A stretch of DNA of 64,000 nucleotides from contig BDSI01000160.1 in NCBI GenBank assembly GCA_003117195.1, forward strand, positions 116,290 to 180,289, read 5' to 3'. Below are positions 14,703 to 25,700 of the stretch, piece by piece (the stretch's first letter is position 1; each line of letters begins with the position of its first letter). The notes under the pieces are model-generated. The model did no database searches and was not told where the DNA came from. It saw nothing but the letters and a program-made list of their open reading frames with translations. Source of the stretch: Eudorina sp. 2006-703-Eu-15. Its lineage: Eukaryota; Chlorophyta; Chlorophyceae; Chlamydomonadales; Volvocaceae. Both the position numbers and the translations under genes were made by a program.

Positions 14703-17081
14703 AAGCAGGCAGAACAGGAGTGCGTGACATGAGAGGGGCCGAGTGGCGCCCAATAGGGGTGTGTGTGTACAACGCAATGTACCCACCTGCAAGCAAAATG
14801 TGTGTACAACGCAATGTACCCACCTGCAAGCAAAATGTGTGTGTGTTATTCAAGCAGGCAGAACAGGAGTGCGTGACATGAGAGGGGCCGAGTGGCGCCC
14901 AGAAGGGGTGTGTATGCGTTGTTTCATATGTGACCGGGCCTTGAACTGACCAAGGGCTGCTCACCCAGATCCGATGGAAAGACCTCCGAAGATCTAACCA
15001 AATTAACGGATAGAGAGGTGCCAGGAGGTTCTGGAGTACAGCTCCCGCTGAGATTTGAACTCAGGTCGGTAGATGTCACCCTACCCGATTAGGCAGGTCA
15101 GAGTCTACAGTGCTAACCACTACACCACGGGAGCACACAAGATATGTGCATTGGATTGTGTAAAATGGTTACATTTTGCTTATACTAAGGATTTCACGTT
15201 ACATCTGCCTTCCCAGATGAGCCGGGCGAGGTGGAGGGCGATGCGCACGGAGGGTTCACCGGAGGCGGCGCCGCCACGGCAGCGTCCTACTCCAATGGGT
15301 CACCCGGCGGAGGCAGCGGCAGCGGCAGTAGCAGCGGCGGCGGCGGCTTCGGTCCGGGCGTGGTCATCGCCTATCCCGGCAGCTCTGTTCTATTCCCGCC
15401 GGCTGCCCTGCCGTACTCGTTGGCGGAGGCGCTGGAGGCTGTACGGCATCTACGGCTGGGGAGCGACGGCGGCTGGGACTGGGGCAAGGAGCGCATACTG
15501 TCCGGCGGCGGCGGCGGCGGCGGCAGCGACGGCGGTTTTCCACCGCCGCCACCGCAGCACCCCCTCACCCCGCCGCACCGGCACCCGACGCGGGTCGCTG
15601 ACGTGCACTCGCCGCGCGGCGGCGAGGCGGTGGCCGTGGGCCAGGCCCAACCCCATTCTCCTCATCAAAACCACCACCACCAACAGCAGCAGTCGACCCA
15701 CCAGCATCATTACCATCACCACCACCATCACCAACACACTCCCAGGCCGCAACAGCAACTGCAACAGCACCAACAGCACCTGGAGCAAGAGCAGGTCGCG
15801 CGCGAACAGCATTATCACCCACCGCACCCGCTGCAGCTACAGTCACCGCTACAGCCACCGTTGTCGCCCCGCCTCGCATTTGCCGACCTTGAGCTCGCCG
15901 GGTCGCCTGCACGACAGTACGACGCACGGCAGTACGACTACCAGACCTCTGTGGGCTCCCCGACCCCGGGTTGGTCGCCGCCGGCGCCCCCGACCCGCGG
16001 GTCGCTGTTCGCGGAGGTGGAGCGCCCGCCGGTGCCGCCACCACTCCAGGAATGGCTGCAGCAGTCAGCGCCCAGGGTGGTGTCCCCCCGCGGGGACCGT
16101 CCGCAGTCCCCTCAGCACCCACTGCTGCTGATGGCGCAGCAGCTGCCGGAGCAGCACAGACAGCTGTGGGAGGAGGCGGAGGAGGACCTGGAGGAGGAGG
16201 CGGAGGAGCAGGTTGACCACCGCTTCAGCGAGGGGCGGTACGTGGGCTACCCGCGCGTCGACATGTACGACGCGCCGGCGGCATTGTACGTCGGCGGTGG
16301 CGGCGGCGGTGGCGGTGGCGGCGTCGCCGCGCCTGGAACTCCCCGCAGCGCCGCTGGCGCTATCGCCGGGGGCTTCTTCAAAGGCTCGGTCGGAGAGGTC
16401 ACGCCCGGCGGCGGCGGCGGCGGCGGCGGCGGCCGCGGCGACGATATTTTCCTGGCCGCAGGAGGTGGCGGCGGCGCCGCCGCCGGCCTCAAGCCGGCCA
16501 TTGCCGTGACCGCGGGCTCCCTGGACCGCTCCTCAGACGACGCGGCCACAGCCACCCTCGGCGGCTCCACCCTGGGCAGCCCCGGCTCCCCCGCCATGGG
16601 CGGCTCCGAGGCGTCGTTCTCGCCCTTCGGCTCCCTGGGCCCATCGTCCGTGGCTTCCTCCAGGATGGGTCTGCCAGCGGCGCCAGGGCCAGGGCCAGGG
16701 CCAGGGGCAGGGGGCCTGTCGGGAGGTAAGGGCGGTCCTCCAATGGCTGCCAGGGCTGGCGCTGGGCCTGGGGCTGGGGCTGGGGCTGGGCCCATGGGTC
16801 GGTCCATAGGCGGGTGGACGTCGACGGGTGAGGAGGCGCATGGGGAGGTCGCTGCAGCGGCTCCAGGGGCGGCTGCGCGGGGCCAGGGCCACGGCCAGGG
16901 CACTGCGGGCGCGGCGGCGGCGGTAGCGGGTGGTGGCGGTGGTGGCGGTGGTGCGGCGACGGCGGGGAACGCAGCGGAGTACACTCTGCAGTCGCTCCGA
17001 GACCAGCAGTCCGCCATCTTCCGGGACGTGCAGGTGCTGATGCAGCGACTGGCGGAGATGCGGGGCCGGCTGGGCACGTGA
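11584..17081 (+). CDS. Unrecognised 962-aa Ser/Gly-rich protein with terminal coiled coils
   Basis: The family is not recognised. Exons are 11584-11721, 12026-12860, 13189-13239 and 15217-17081 (TGA), with phases in agreement. The N-terminus (MQLTTEDFYDILAANERLLE...) is charged and helical, probably a short coiled coil. Exon 2 is Ser/Arg/Gly-rich and ends in a basic aromatic patch (FLREPTPAFLRRWRAVKK) that continues into exon 3 (KYAKQKQVVRFLLRTS). This patch is the most ordered-looking segment. Exon 4 encodes about 600 residues of Gly, His/Gln and Pro runs, then an acidic E/D stretch. It ends in a predicted coiled coil (LQSLRDQQSAIFRDVQVLMQ...). Conserved-looking ends around a disordered middle suggest a scaffold, but that is inference. 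Palindromes GACCCGTGGGTC (12607) and GACCCGCGGGTC (15992) lie in frame as TRGS. Intron 3 is about 2 kb and full of repeats and a tRNA gene. Confidence 0.7.
13240..13645 (+). repeat. G-rich tracts in intron 3: GGGGC repeats and (GGGGA)n
   Basis: At 13240-13400 there are imperfect GGGGCGGGGC/GGGCGAGGCGA repeats. At 13553-13645 there is an almost pure GGGGA pentamer array of about 18 units. Both are G-rich on the transcribed-sense strand and could form G-quadruplexes in the pre-mRNA. Confidence 0.85.
13873..14010 (+). repeat. Dispersed repeat family 1, copy 1
   Basis: The copy begins GTTACATATCTGACCGGGCC directly after a TG-rich tract and runs to about 14010. Related copies start at 14925, 36949, 37552 and 37682 (+), and one lies reversed at 23998-24092. 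The better copies share a core with GCTAACCC, ACCGCCGAAGCACT and a small GC-rich hairpin. Read on the minus strand, each copy ends ...CAGATATGTAAC followed by CA-rich DNA, which resembles a retroposon with a (CA)n tail. Confidence 0.8.
14199..14432 (+). repeat. Dispersed repeat family 2, longest copy
   Basis: A short (GT)n followed by TTATTTAAGCAGGCAGAACA and about 210 bp shared with 38098-38305, including the stretch GGAAGAACGCTGTCGATTTG. Shorter copies lie at 14697-14757, 14846-14908 and 36835-36945. None has coding capacity. Confidence 0.8.
14616..14697 (+). repeat. (GT)n microsatellite, about 40 units
   Basis: Pure GT dinucleotide run, immediately followed by a family 2 repeat copy (14697-14757). 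It is intronic. Confidence 0.95.
15040..15134 (-). tRNA. tRNA-Gln (anticodon CUG) with a 23-nt intron
   Basis: Read on the minus strand from 15134, the acceptor stem GCTCCCG pairs perfectly with CGGGAGC, with discriminator T at 15040. The D arm is GTGT...GCAC, with an A box-like TGGTGTAGTGG. The anticodon stem GTAGA pairs with TCTAC. The loop reads C-T-CTG-A, then a 23-nt intron after position 37, then A. The T arm CTGAG-TTCAAAT-CTCAG contains a B box-like sequence. The mature length is 72 nt. The anticodon CTG decodes CAG (Gln), and U73 suits eukaryotic tRNA-Gln. It lies antisense inside intron 3 of a protein gene. No T-run terminator is seen right after it, so it could be the head of a tRNA-derived SINE rather than a working gene. 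Confidence 0.85.
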
Positions 17082-18752
17082 GGGAGGGAGGGAAGGGGTC
17101 CGGACGGACGGCAGCGCGACCCACCCCCCTCACCCTCACCCTTGTGCTGCTCCCCACCACCGGCCCATGACGGCCCTCGAGAGAGAGAGAGAGCGAGAGA
17201 GCAAACGTGGGGTGGATCAGCTCTGGTGGTAGCCGTCCCGAAGGCGGTGGCGGTGCGAGGGAGGGAGGGCGGAGGGTGACGCAGGGGGGCGACGGTGGGG
17301 TGACGGTGCGGTGGGAGTTTGGGGGCCGCCTTGGCGCGGGGGCCGCCTTGGCACGGGGTTTCTGGAGCTTCACTGCCGCGGCGTCCACCGCCGCACACGC
17401 AGGCAGTGATACGGGGAGGAGGTTGCCGGGCCTGTGTTGGATCGGAAGGACGTTAATCAAGTTGAGGGGTTTTGACGGTTGGAGGGAGACGTTGATGACC
17501 TTATGAGCCCAGCGCGTTGGAGGGTGTTGGGGGCGTCGACCGACGACGTCGCGCGCGGACACGTGGGATATTTGCGCGGGGGCAAAGGGGGATGGGGGGG
17601 GCCCAGAAGTGGCGGCGGTGCTCCGAGGTGTTGCCGCCCTGGGCCCTTCTCCCCCCTACCCACCCACATACATGCACAGAGCACAGCATTGTTGGGGGTT
17701 GGGCGACTGACTCCAAGGCTGCGATACCTTGGATGTGTTTTCAAACATGTCCACCGGGGCAGGAGGGGGGCGCGGTGCGGGACGGATACTGCCCATGTGG
17801 GTCGAAGCGACAGAGGGTTGTTGCCAGGTTGGGTTGTGTTGGGTTGGATCGGGAAGGAGTTGTGTTGTGTTGGGTTGGGTTGGGTTGGGTTGGAGAGGGA
17901 GCTGCCAGGTCATGCTCCTGTCTCCCATGTCTGTCAACGACCAGCTGTTGTTGCTGCTGCTGCCGCCGCCCCTGCTGCTGGGGGACTTGCCAGAGCACGG
18001 GATGTGGGCCTTGCCGCCATTGCGTACTTGCGTTGCAGTAATATAGGGTAATATACGGCAATAGCACTGGGAGTTGGGTGGTGACTGGTGAAGCCGAAAT
18101 GGTTGCAGGGCGTTCGCGACGGGCCCGGAGAACCTCTTATTACCAGCTAGAGGCTCCGGAGGGACTAGAGGCCCCGAAGGGACTACAAGCCCCGAAGGGA
18201 CTACAAGCCCGTGCGGCTGCGTGGCGGGCCGTTCCGTTCTCTGTGCGTCAACACCTCTCGGCGGGTGTCGGTATCCCAGACCACCCGATGTGTATCCCAA
18301 ACGCCGCGAGTTGTCGTCGCATCTGAGAGGGAGGTGAGTCCAGGCCGAGGCCGAGGAGACGACGGCCCCGAGAGCATCTCGCGAAGCCTTTGGTCGCGCC
18401 GTGTTACAACGGCGATTGGGCAACCGTCTTGTTATGCGTTGCCTCCCTTGTGGGGCTGAACCCCCCTGGTGGGGCTGACCCCCCTGGTGGGGCTGACCCC
18501 CCTGGTGGGGTTTGGGAAGTCCCATAGCCTTCCGGCGGTTTTCAATTCGCAGGTCACCATCCCTTGCCCCGCACACGCCGTCACCCTGCCTCCTGATCGT
18601 CGCTGACACCGCCGCTGGGAGCCTGGGACGGTGGGGCCCCAAGATGCTGTTCCCCCTCCTGGGAGGGCACCTCCCTCCTCTCTGACCCTCCCCCCCCGGG
18701 AGCCCAGCTAAGCCACGCGACCTCTTGGATGCTGTCAGGTGACCCCTCCCCA
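17082..18752. other. Convergent intergenic region with short tandem repeats
   Basis: This lies between the stop of the 962-aa protein gene (+) and the poly(A) signal of the exchanger (-). It contains GGGTTGGGTTG repeats (17820-17895), about three 19-bp units of the GGACTACAAGCCCCGAAG type (18140-18210), and 19-bp CTGGTGGGGCTGACCCCCC units (18445-18515). No supported gene was found. The plus-strand 3' UTR must end here, but I could not pick a TGTAA for it. Confidence 0.6.
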
Positions 18753-18757
18753 TTACA
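18753..18757 (-). terminator. Exchanger gene poly(A) signal TGTAA (minus strand)
   Basis: TTACA on the plus strand reads TGTAA on the minus strand, 101 bp past the stop codon of the last exchanger exon. The short spacing supports the exon 13 model over the longer read-through ORF. Confidence 0.55.
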
Positions 18758-18857
18758 TACCCACACATACCCACACCCGACGGGGCGGCGTCTCCCCCTC
18801 GACCGACCCTGTACCGGGCCCCCGCAGCGGCAGCGGCAGCGGCACCCTGCACCCCCC

Positions 18858-19644
18858 TCAGTGTGATCCGCTGGCCCGTCGCCGCTCCCCACCGCTCCCG
18901 CCCCCGCCCCCGCCGCCAACCGCGTCCGCCTCCGACCGGACCGCCTCCGTGTCCGCGTCGTCCGGTCGCGACACGGGGACGTCGGCGGCCCAGCGGCTGC
19001 TGCCTGCGGCGGCTGTCTGCCGCTGCCGCGGCCGCTCCATCACTGCTCCTGGGCCCCCTGCGATGCGGCGACACACACACGAGCCTTGTACGGGTCGAAG
19101 GGTCGGACAGGGCCAACAGGGTGCCCAGAGGGTTGTGCGTTGCGCGCAACCGCCATGTGTGCCATGGGTTCTAGGGTTTAGCGGCGTCCTCTTCTGTCCT
19201 CCTTGTGTGGTAGGGGACACGAGGGGATTGACCGATTGTTTTCCCCGTTGGGGTGCAGTCAGCAGGCAGCTGGCGGAGGCGACGTGCAAGGGAGCGGCGG
19301 TTGCGTTACCCAACCGCCAACGGAATGGGGTGCGCCGTACTTCTCGCACGACTGGTTATCATAGCGCCAACACACGAAACGACAACGGCAGAGCCGTGGA
19401 CGGTACCCGTACGAGTCGGACGAGTCCACACAGCGGACGTGTCCACACAACGGTTCAGGACACAGAGCAACATTGTCGCGGCGTGATGGCCCCGACGTAC
19501 CGGATCCACCCTGACGTAACAGTAACAGGTCTGCCCTAGTCGATCGACATCATCAGCTTAGGAGCGCTTCTTCGCGTCAGGGCAGTCGTCAAGCAGGCGG
19601 GTCACAAACCCACGGCAGACGGGTCACAGAAGACATGTGTCTGT

Positions 19645-19713
<69 letters not shown>

Positions 19714-22700
19714 ACAGCACACGGCGGCGCCGCCCGTCCCGCGCACGCACCGTGTCCTCTGCTGTCGTACGATATCGTACTCGACGAGGTGTGGCTCCCA
19801 ACCGGCGAAGCTCCCGCCGGCCCGCCGCCACCCCCGCAGCCGGCCTCCTCCCGCCCGCCTCGGCCCTGCAGCTGCGCTGCTCCTGGGGAGGGTGACGGCG
19901 CCGCCGCCCCCACCGCTGCCAGCGGCGGCGGAGACCCGCCGGCTCCCGCGCCTGCCCCGCCTCCGCCTCCGCCGCCCCCGCCGGCGCGTTGCTGGGCGCT
20001 TCCCGCCCTGGAGCGCGCGCCATGATTGAAATCCTCCGAATTGGGTGAGGCCACGGGGCCTCCCGCGGCCGCCAGACCTAGGCTCAGGCTGCTGCTGCTG
20101 CCTCGGTGCCCGGGGTTGGCCGCCGCGGGCGCGGACATCCCGCGGGGAATGGGAAACATGCCGGTGCCGTACCCGGCGTCACCGCCGCCGCCGCCAGCCG
20201 CCAGGCTGGTCATGGGTATTGTGTGCGTGGCGGCGAAGGACGCGACGGCGGCGGCGGTGGAGCCGCACCGCGCTCCCGACGGCGTCGCGGTCGCGGTGGT
20301 GGCGGCGGCGGCGGCGCCGTCGTCGCCTTCGGCTGTCGTACGGACGGCGGTGTAGGTCCAGCGGCGATACGATCGATCGAGCGCGACCTTGAGCCGCCAG
20401 GTCGCGTCGACCCATGGGTCGAACAGCGCCTCGCTCAACACCTGGAAAAAAGCGCGGCAAAGCGCAGCCGGCCGCGCGGCAGGGCCACATTCAGGTCAAC
20501 GCGCATTCTTGCAACTCTCCAGGAATAAGGGTTTGTGGCATCGGAACAGGCCGTTGGCTGGCCCCAGCTCCCGCATAGCGGCCCTTTCTCCGGGGATGTC
20601 CCGCGGAAACCCGAGGGAGATCCGGGGGAGTGCGCGCGGCGTTCAAACGCAGCCCCCGGGCCCCTGCCAGCCGCACCCACGCACACGCACATCCCGATCC
20701 TTGGGTCACAAGGGTCGTACACGCCACCGAACAACCCCTTCAGCCCGCAGCGCGGCCACTCCAAAACACAGCATCCCTACTTCACCAACCGACAGACCTC
20801 AGATGCTGTGGCAAATTCCGCCAGCATCCCGTGCCCCTCCTGGAGAGGCGCAGCAGCTCCTGTCGCCAACTCAGCGGCCGGTACCTGCCCGTGCTCTGCC
20901 CGTGCTTCTCCCGGAGGCCGTCGTTCCCACTTCGCCTTCCTCCTCCCCTTACCCTCCCACCCTCCCCGTTGGCCCCGTTCCCCTTTTTCATTACGGCAAC
21001 TCTCTCCTCCATTTCTCCCCCCTTGCCTGGAGGGGCGGCTTGCGCGGGTCCGCCTCCATAACGGCCTGCAGGGGCGAGAAACAGCGGCGGGGTCGATTGA
21101 TCACAGCCACACACACACAGGTTATGGGTGGGCTTCTTGTCACACACACACACATACACACACAGGGTCCTGCTGTCCCTTGCATGTCCGTCGCCGCCCC
21201 GCGTAAGCCGCCCGCACAGCCGCGACTCTCCATTACGGGGACACACTGTCTTTGCTTCTGCTTTATCGCATGTCGCCCCTCTTTTCTATATACACGTCCC
21301 CGGCCTGTCGGCAATGCGCAGCCAACGGCCTCACTCGTCCGCGTGCGCAATTAGGGTCCTCGCAAGTCGTGTCTCTCGGTTTATTTTAACACATACACAC
21401 ACACAGGTGTCCCAATCCCTCGTAGCACGCGCCTTCCCCCTACCCCGGACCGATGCCCCTCATGCGTGGCGCCATCCTGTCCTCGGCCGGGTTTGTGGGG
21501 AGCCATTTATTCCTGTGGTTCGTCATTTGCCCTTGCACCTGTCCCGTACCCACGGTTCTGTAATTGCATGCACCCCTACTACGTCCGGCGTCGCCTCGGC
21601 ATTCCGTACTTTTCCCGTACACCCCCTCCCATATATTCGGTGCGACGCGCAGTCCAGTTTATACGCCGCGCCACCACCATAGTGATACCCCGCATAGCTT
21701 ATGTTTTGTTTTTTCTTTTATTTGCCATTACTTACATCCTGCTTCCTTGTTCTCGCCTCGCATGCGCTCCATCGTCAACGTCCCTACCCCGTGCTTCGTT
21801 ACGACGTTCACCCCCGTATTTCTAAAGGTAATATTTCCGTTCCGTTCGTCCATTTTCCATAGTGTGCTGTTGCCACGCCCGTGCTTGCGCTGCGCCCTGG
21901 CGGTGGCGCGGTCGTATTGCTTGCCTGCCATGTTTGTCTTGTGATATTGTCAATGGTGAGTAAATCGCAGGTTTTGGTAAGTATCCTGACCTGGGCGGTT
22001 ATGGGTGGGCTTCTTGTTAAACACACACAGGTTCCGAGTTCCGGATGTCTCATCTACATCCGTCGCCTGTGTCGCCTGTCCCGCTGGACTTCGCTTCCCG
22101 CGGCTCAGGTTTCTTTTACACACAAATGCACGCGCGGCCATTTTTTCCGTTGCTGTTTGCTGCAATTTCCATTTGCCGGCTGTCAGGGTAGGTACATGGT
22201 AAACTCGATAACGGGTTCAGGTCGGGCGGGCTTCCTCGCCAGGCACACGCACACGCACACGCACACACACACACATGTCGATGTCCAGGTTCCTCGCCAT
22301 CGATCGCTATCACCGAGCGACTGTCCGCCTCGCGGCCCAGTCCTCCTTAAGCACACGTACACACGCACACACACACGGCCTTCTCGCTGCACACACACAC
22401 ACACACACGCTGCTGCCTCCACTGCTGTTCATCCTTCCTGGTGCTCACCACAAATTCCCGGCCGGCCCACCCACTTTGATAACTTAGAGAAAGAGAGTGA
22501 CATCGGTATCAGTGTCGGCGGCACGACGCAAGGCAATCAGGTGCTCACCTGCAGCACGGGCTTGGTGAAGGTGCTGACCACTAGGACACTCGCCACCACC
22601 ACCAGCAGCGTCGACGCGATCAGCGTCGCGTGCTGCCGGCTGCTCTCTTCATCCGCCTCCGCCAGCGCCGCCACTGTCGCCGCCGCCGCCGCCACCTCGT

Positions 22701-25700
22701 CCGGATCCGCCGCCGCCGCCGCCGCAGCTGTGGCATTGCCCAGTATCCCCCCGTCCAGCAGCCCACGTGCGCGGCGGCGGAGGTGCAAGTGGCGGTCGCC
22801 GCCGCCGCCGCCGCCGCCAGCTTTCCGGTGCGGCGCGACGACGGCCTCCGCCAGCGGCGTGGAGCCGTCCAGCGTGTCGAAGTTGAGGTAGACCAGCGCC
22901 ACCGACACAGCCCCCCGCATCAGTCCCGACCACCTGGGGGGGAGAGGGGGGGCGAGGTTTGAAGCAGCAATAGTAGCAAGCATAGAAGCAGTAGCAGCAG
23001 CAATAGAAGCAGCTGCAGCAGCAATAGAAGCAGTTGCAGCAGCAACAGAAGCATCAGTAGCCGCGGCTCCGGTAATTTAACCTGGCCGCTCAAGGAAGAG
23101 GGCAGCAGTAGCAGCCGTCGCACTCGTAACAGCACAACCAGGGGGGGGGGGGGGCAGCAGTAGCAACAGTAGCAGCAGAAGCAGCCGTAGCAGCGTCAAC
23201 AGTAGCAGCAGCACCAGCAGCAGTAGCAGCAGCCCTAGCACTCCACCCAATGCGGCTGTCTCCCCTTCCTTGCCACAATCCAAACCATCCCGGCCACCTG
23301 ACCCGTACGGCCACAGCCGTACCATATGACGAGCATGTCCCTGCCGCTCAGGCGCTGATGACGTGGCGCGTACAGGTTGTGCAACATGCTCAGCGGTACG
23401 ACACTGGCGGCTCGGGCGGCCTGGGGAGGGAGGTTACGGGGGTACGCATTCGGTGACTTTTCTCAACTTGGCTGTCTTTCTTGACAAAAGGGGGTTCCGG
23501 GTGCGGGTAAGGGTGCTGTTGGGGATGGATGTGCGAGGAGGGCGGGTGGGCACAACCAGCTGCGGGCTGCGGCGCTGACGGCAGCAGGCAGGCAGGCATG
23601 GCACGGCACGGCAGTAGGCAGACGACAGGTGCCGTACAGTCCAGTACTGTCTCGTCCAGTCGCACCCTAAGAGTATCCCCTCGACTCGCCCGCCCGCCCA
23701 ACCAGAGGTGACGGTGGGTGGCATGGCGGCAACCCCCCCTTGTTGCTTCGGAAGGTACCATCTAGGAGACAGGCAGCAGCCGTAAGCTTGCCTAGTGGCC
23801 CCCTCACCAGCAGGAACAGCAGCAGCACCGTCACCAGCCACACCACCTCGCCGGGGTAGCACGCCTGCGGGGTCGGGTTGGGGAACGGGGCGGGAGGAGG
23901 GGTGTCCGGCCACGCCGGTGTCGTACCCTGTCGTAACCCCCCTGCCGTACCGAGCCCTCCACCCATCCACCCATCACACAACACACGCCCTTACGCCCCT
24001 CTCCCCCGTATCCGGGGGAGAGTGCTTCGGCGGTCTCCCGTATGGGGCAGGTTAGCGCCCCCGGCCAGTGTCGGCCCGGCAGATATGTAACAATTCACAC
24101 GGGTGCTTTCTGGCTTCTGGTGGCACACACACACACCCTCGGCCCCCCCCCCTTCTTGCGTCATCCCCGCGGTCACCGATTGCGCCCTGATTGCGGAACT
24201 CCTGTTTCTGTGCCTGCCAACCCTACGCCCGTCTGCGATGTCGCCCTTCCGTACACCCGTACGCCCGTACATTCTTGCATTGCTATTTCCGTCTACCGTT
24301 TCCTGGACCCACCCTCTTTCGCCGCGTCGCCGCCGGGTTTGCGTGCTCTTTTCTTCTTTTTCTTTAATTTAACCTTTTGCCTTTGCCTGCCGTTTGTCCG
24401 CCCTTTGTTGCCACTCACATCTTCCGTTCGCCTCGCCGTCCGTCCGCGTTTCGTCCCATTTGCGCAGGTGAGTACTACGTTCTCGATAATTTGTGCTGTC
24501 TGGGGTGTGGTCCGTCCTCGTGCTGTCGCGCGTTGGTTGGTCCGGGATGGGTCCGGCGGCGACGCGGTCGCCCGAGGTAACAGTGAGCGCACAATTCAGG
24601 TATGTATGGTAAGTAACTTGGGTCGCGTATTGACTCCTGTGCCACGTATCGGTTCCCCAATCCATACCCCCCGTCACGGACCTTCCAGCGCTCCGGGTCC
24701 AAGCAGTCCATCCCCAGATACACGAAGATAAGGCCCTCGGAGACGTACGACAGGCTGTGGAAGGCGTTGAGCGTGGCGATTGTGCCGGCGGGCGTCATGC
24801 AGCTGGCGCCGCCGCCGCCGAACGCCCGCGCCGCCAGGCGCTTCGCGGGAGCCGTCAGAACCCACAGCATCCCGTGCTCGCCCCAGCCGTCGTCGTCGCC
24901 AGCGCCGGCGCCGCCGGCGGCAGCGGTGGCGGCGCCGCCGCCATCCTCCCGACTTCCCGTCGGCCCTGAAACGCCGTACCGCAGCCGTACTCCAACGTCG
25001 CCGTTCGTAAGGGTGCCGGCTCCGACGCCGCCCGCGTGGTTGTCGCGCGACGGCGCGTCGCCGGCGGCGGCGGCGCCGCCGACACTGAGCTCGGTGCTGA
25101 CGTGGCTCGTTTCGCTGAAGCCGTAGGTCAGTGCGTGACCTGACCCACGGGTCGATGGGTCGTCGCCTCCGGCGGAGGTGGCGGCGGCGGCGCCGCCGCC
25201 GCTCCGAAGCGCAAAGTGTGAGACGGTGGCGCCGCAGCAGAAGAGCGACAGGATGGCGGACAGCCCGAGAACCTCCGCTGACAGGTAGGCCAGGTACGAC
25301 AGCAAACCCACTACCGCCACCTCCTGTGGAGGCGGCAGGGCAAGCGCCCACACGGGGTTCGCCGGCCCGCGCGGTTCACAAGATGTGGGACAGATTTCCA
25401 ACAATTCTCGGCGGGGCAATCGGCACGGGTGAGGTGTGTTTCGTGTAGTGAAGACGATGCATGTGCATGTGCATGTGCGTCGGTATGCACAAGCTCTCGA
25501 CCTCCGCCCCGCACACTCCCGAACACCCGAAGCTCAGGGTCGTACAAAAACACACCACGTGCCGCCCGGCACGCGTTCCTCCCCACCCCGTCTTCCTTGT
25601 CCGTCCCCGCCCCCTCCCCCCGCGGGCCCCAACCCCAACCCCTCTCCCCCCGCCCCTCCCCTCTGGCCTCACGTGGTGCGGTCCCTGGCTGGCCAACTTC

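Noticed and set aside
18078..18326. Short ORF with EAPKGLQAPKGLQ repeats
   Set aside because: It arises from a tandem DNA repeat in the convergent intergenic region; no other support.
19602..19750. Thr-His repeat C-terminus for the exchanger
   Set aside because: A good donor at 19750 and an in-phase exon at 19057-18858 with a nearby TGTAA give a better model; kept only as an alternative.
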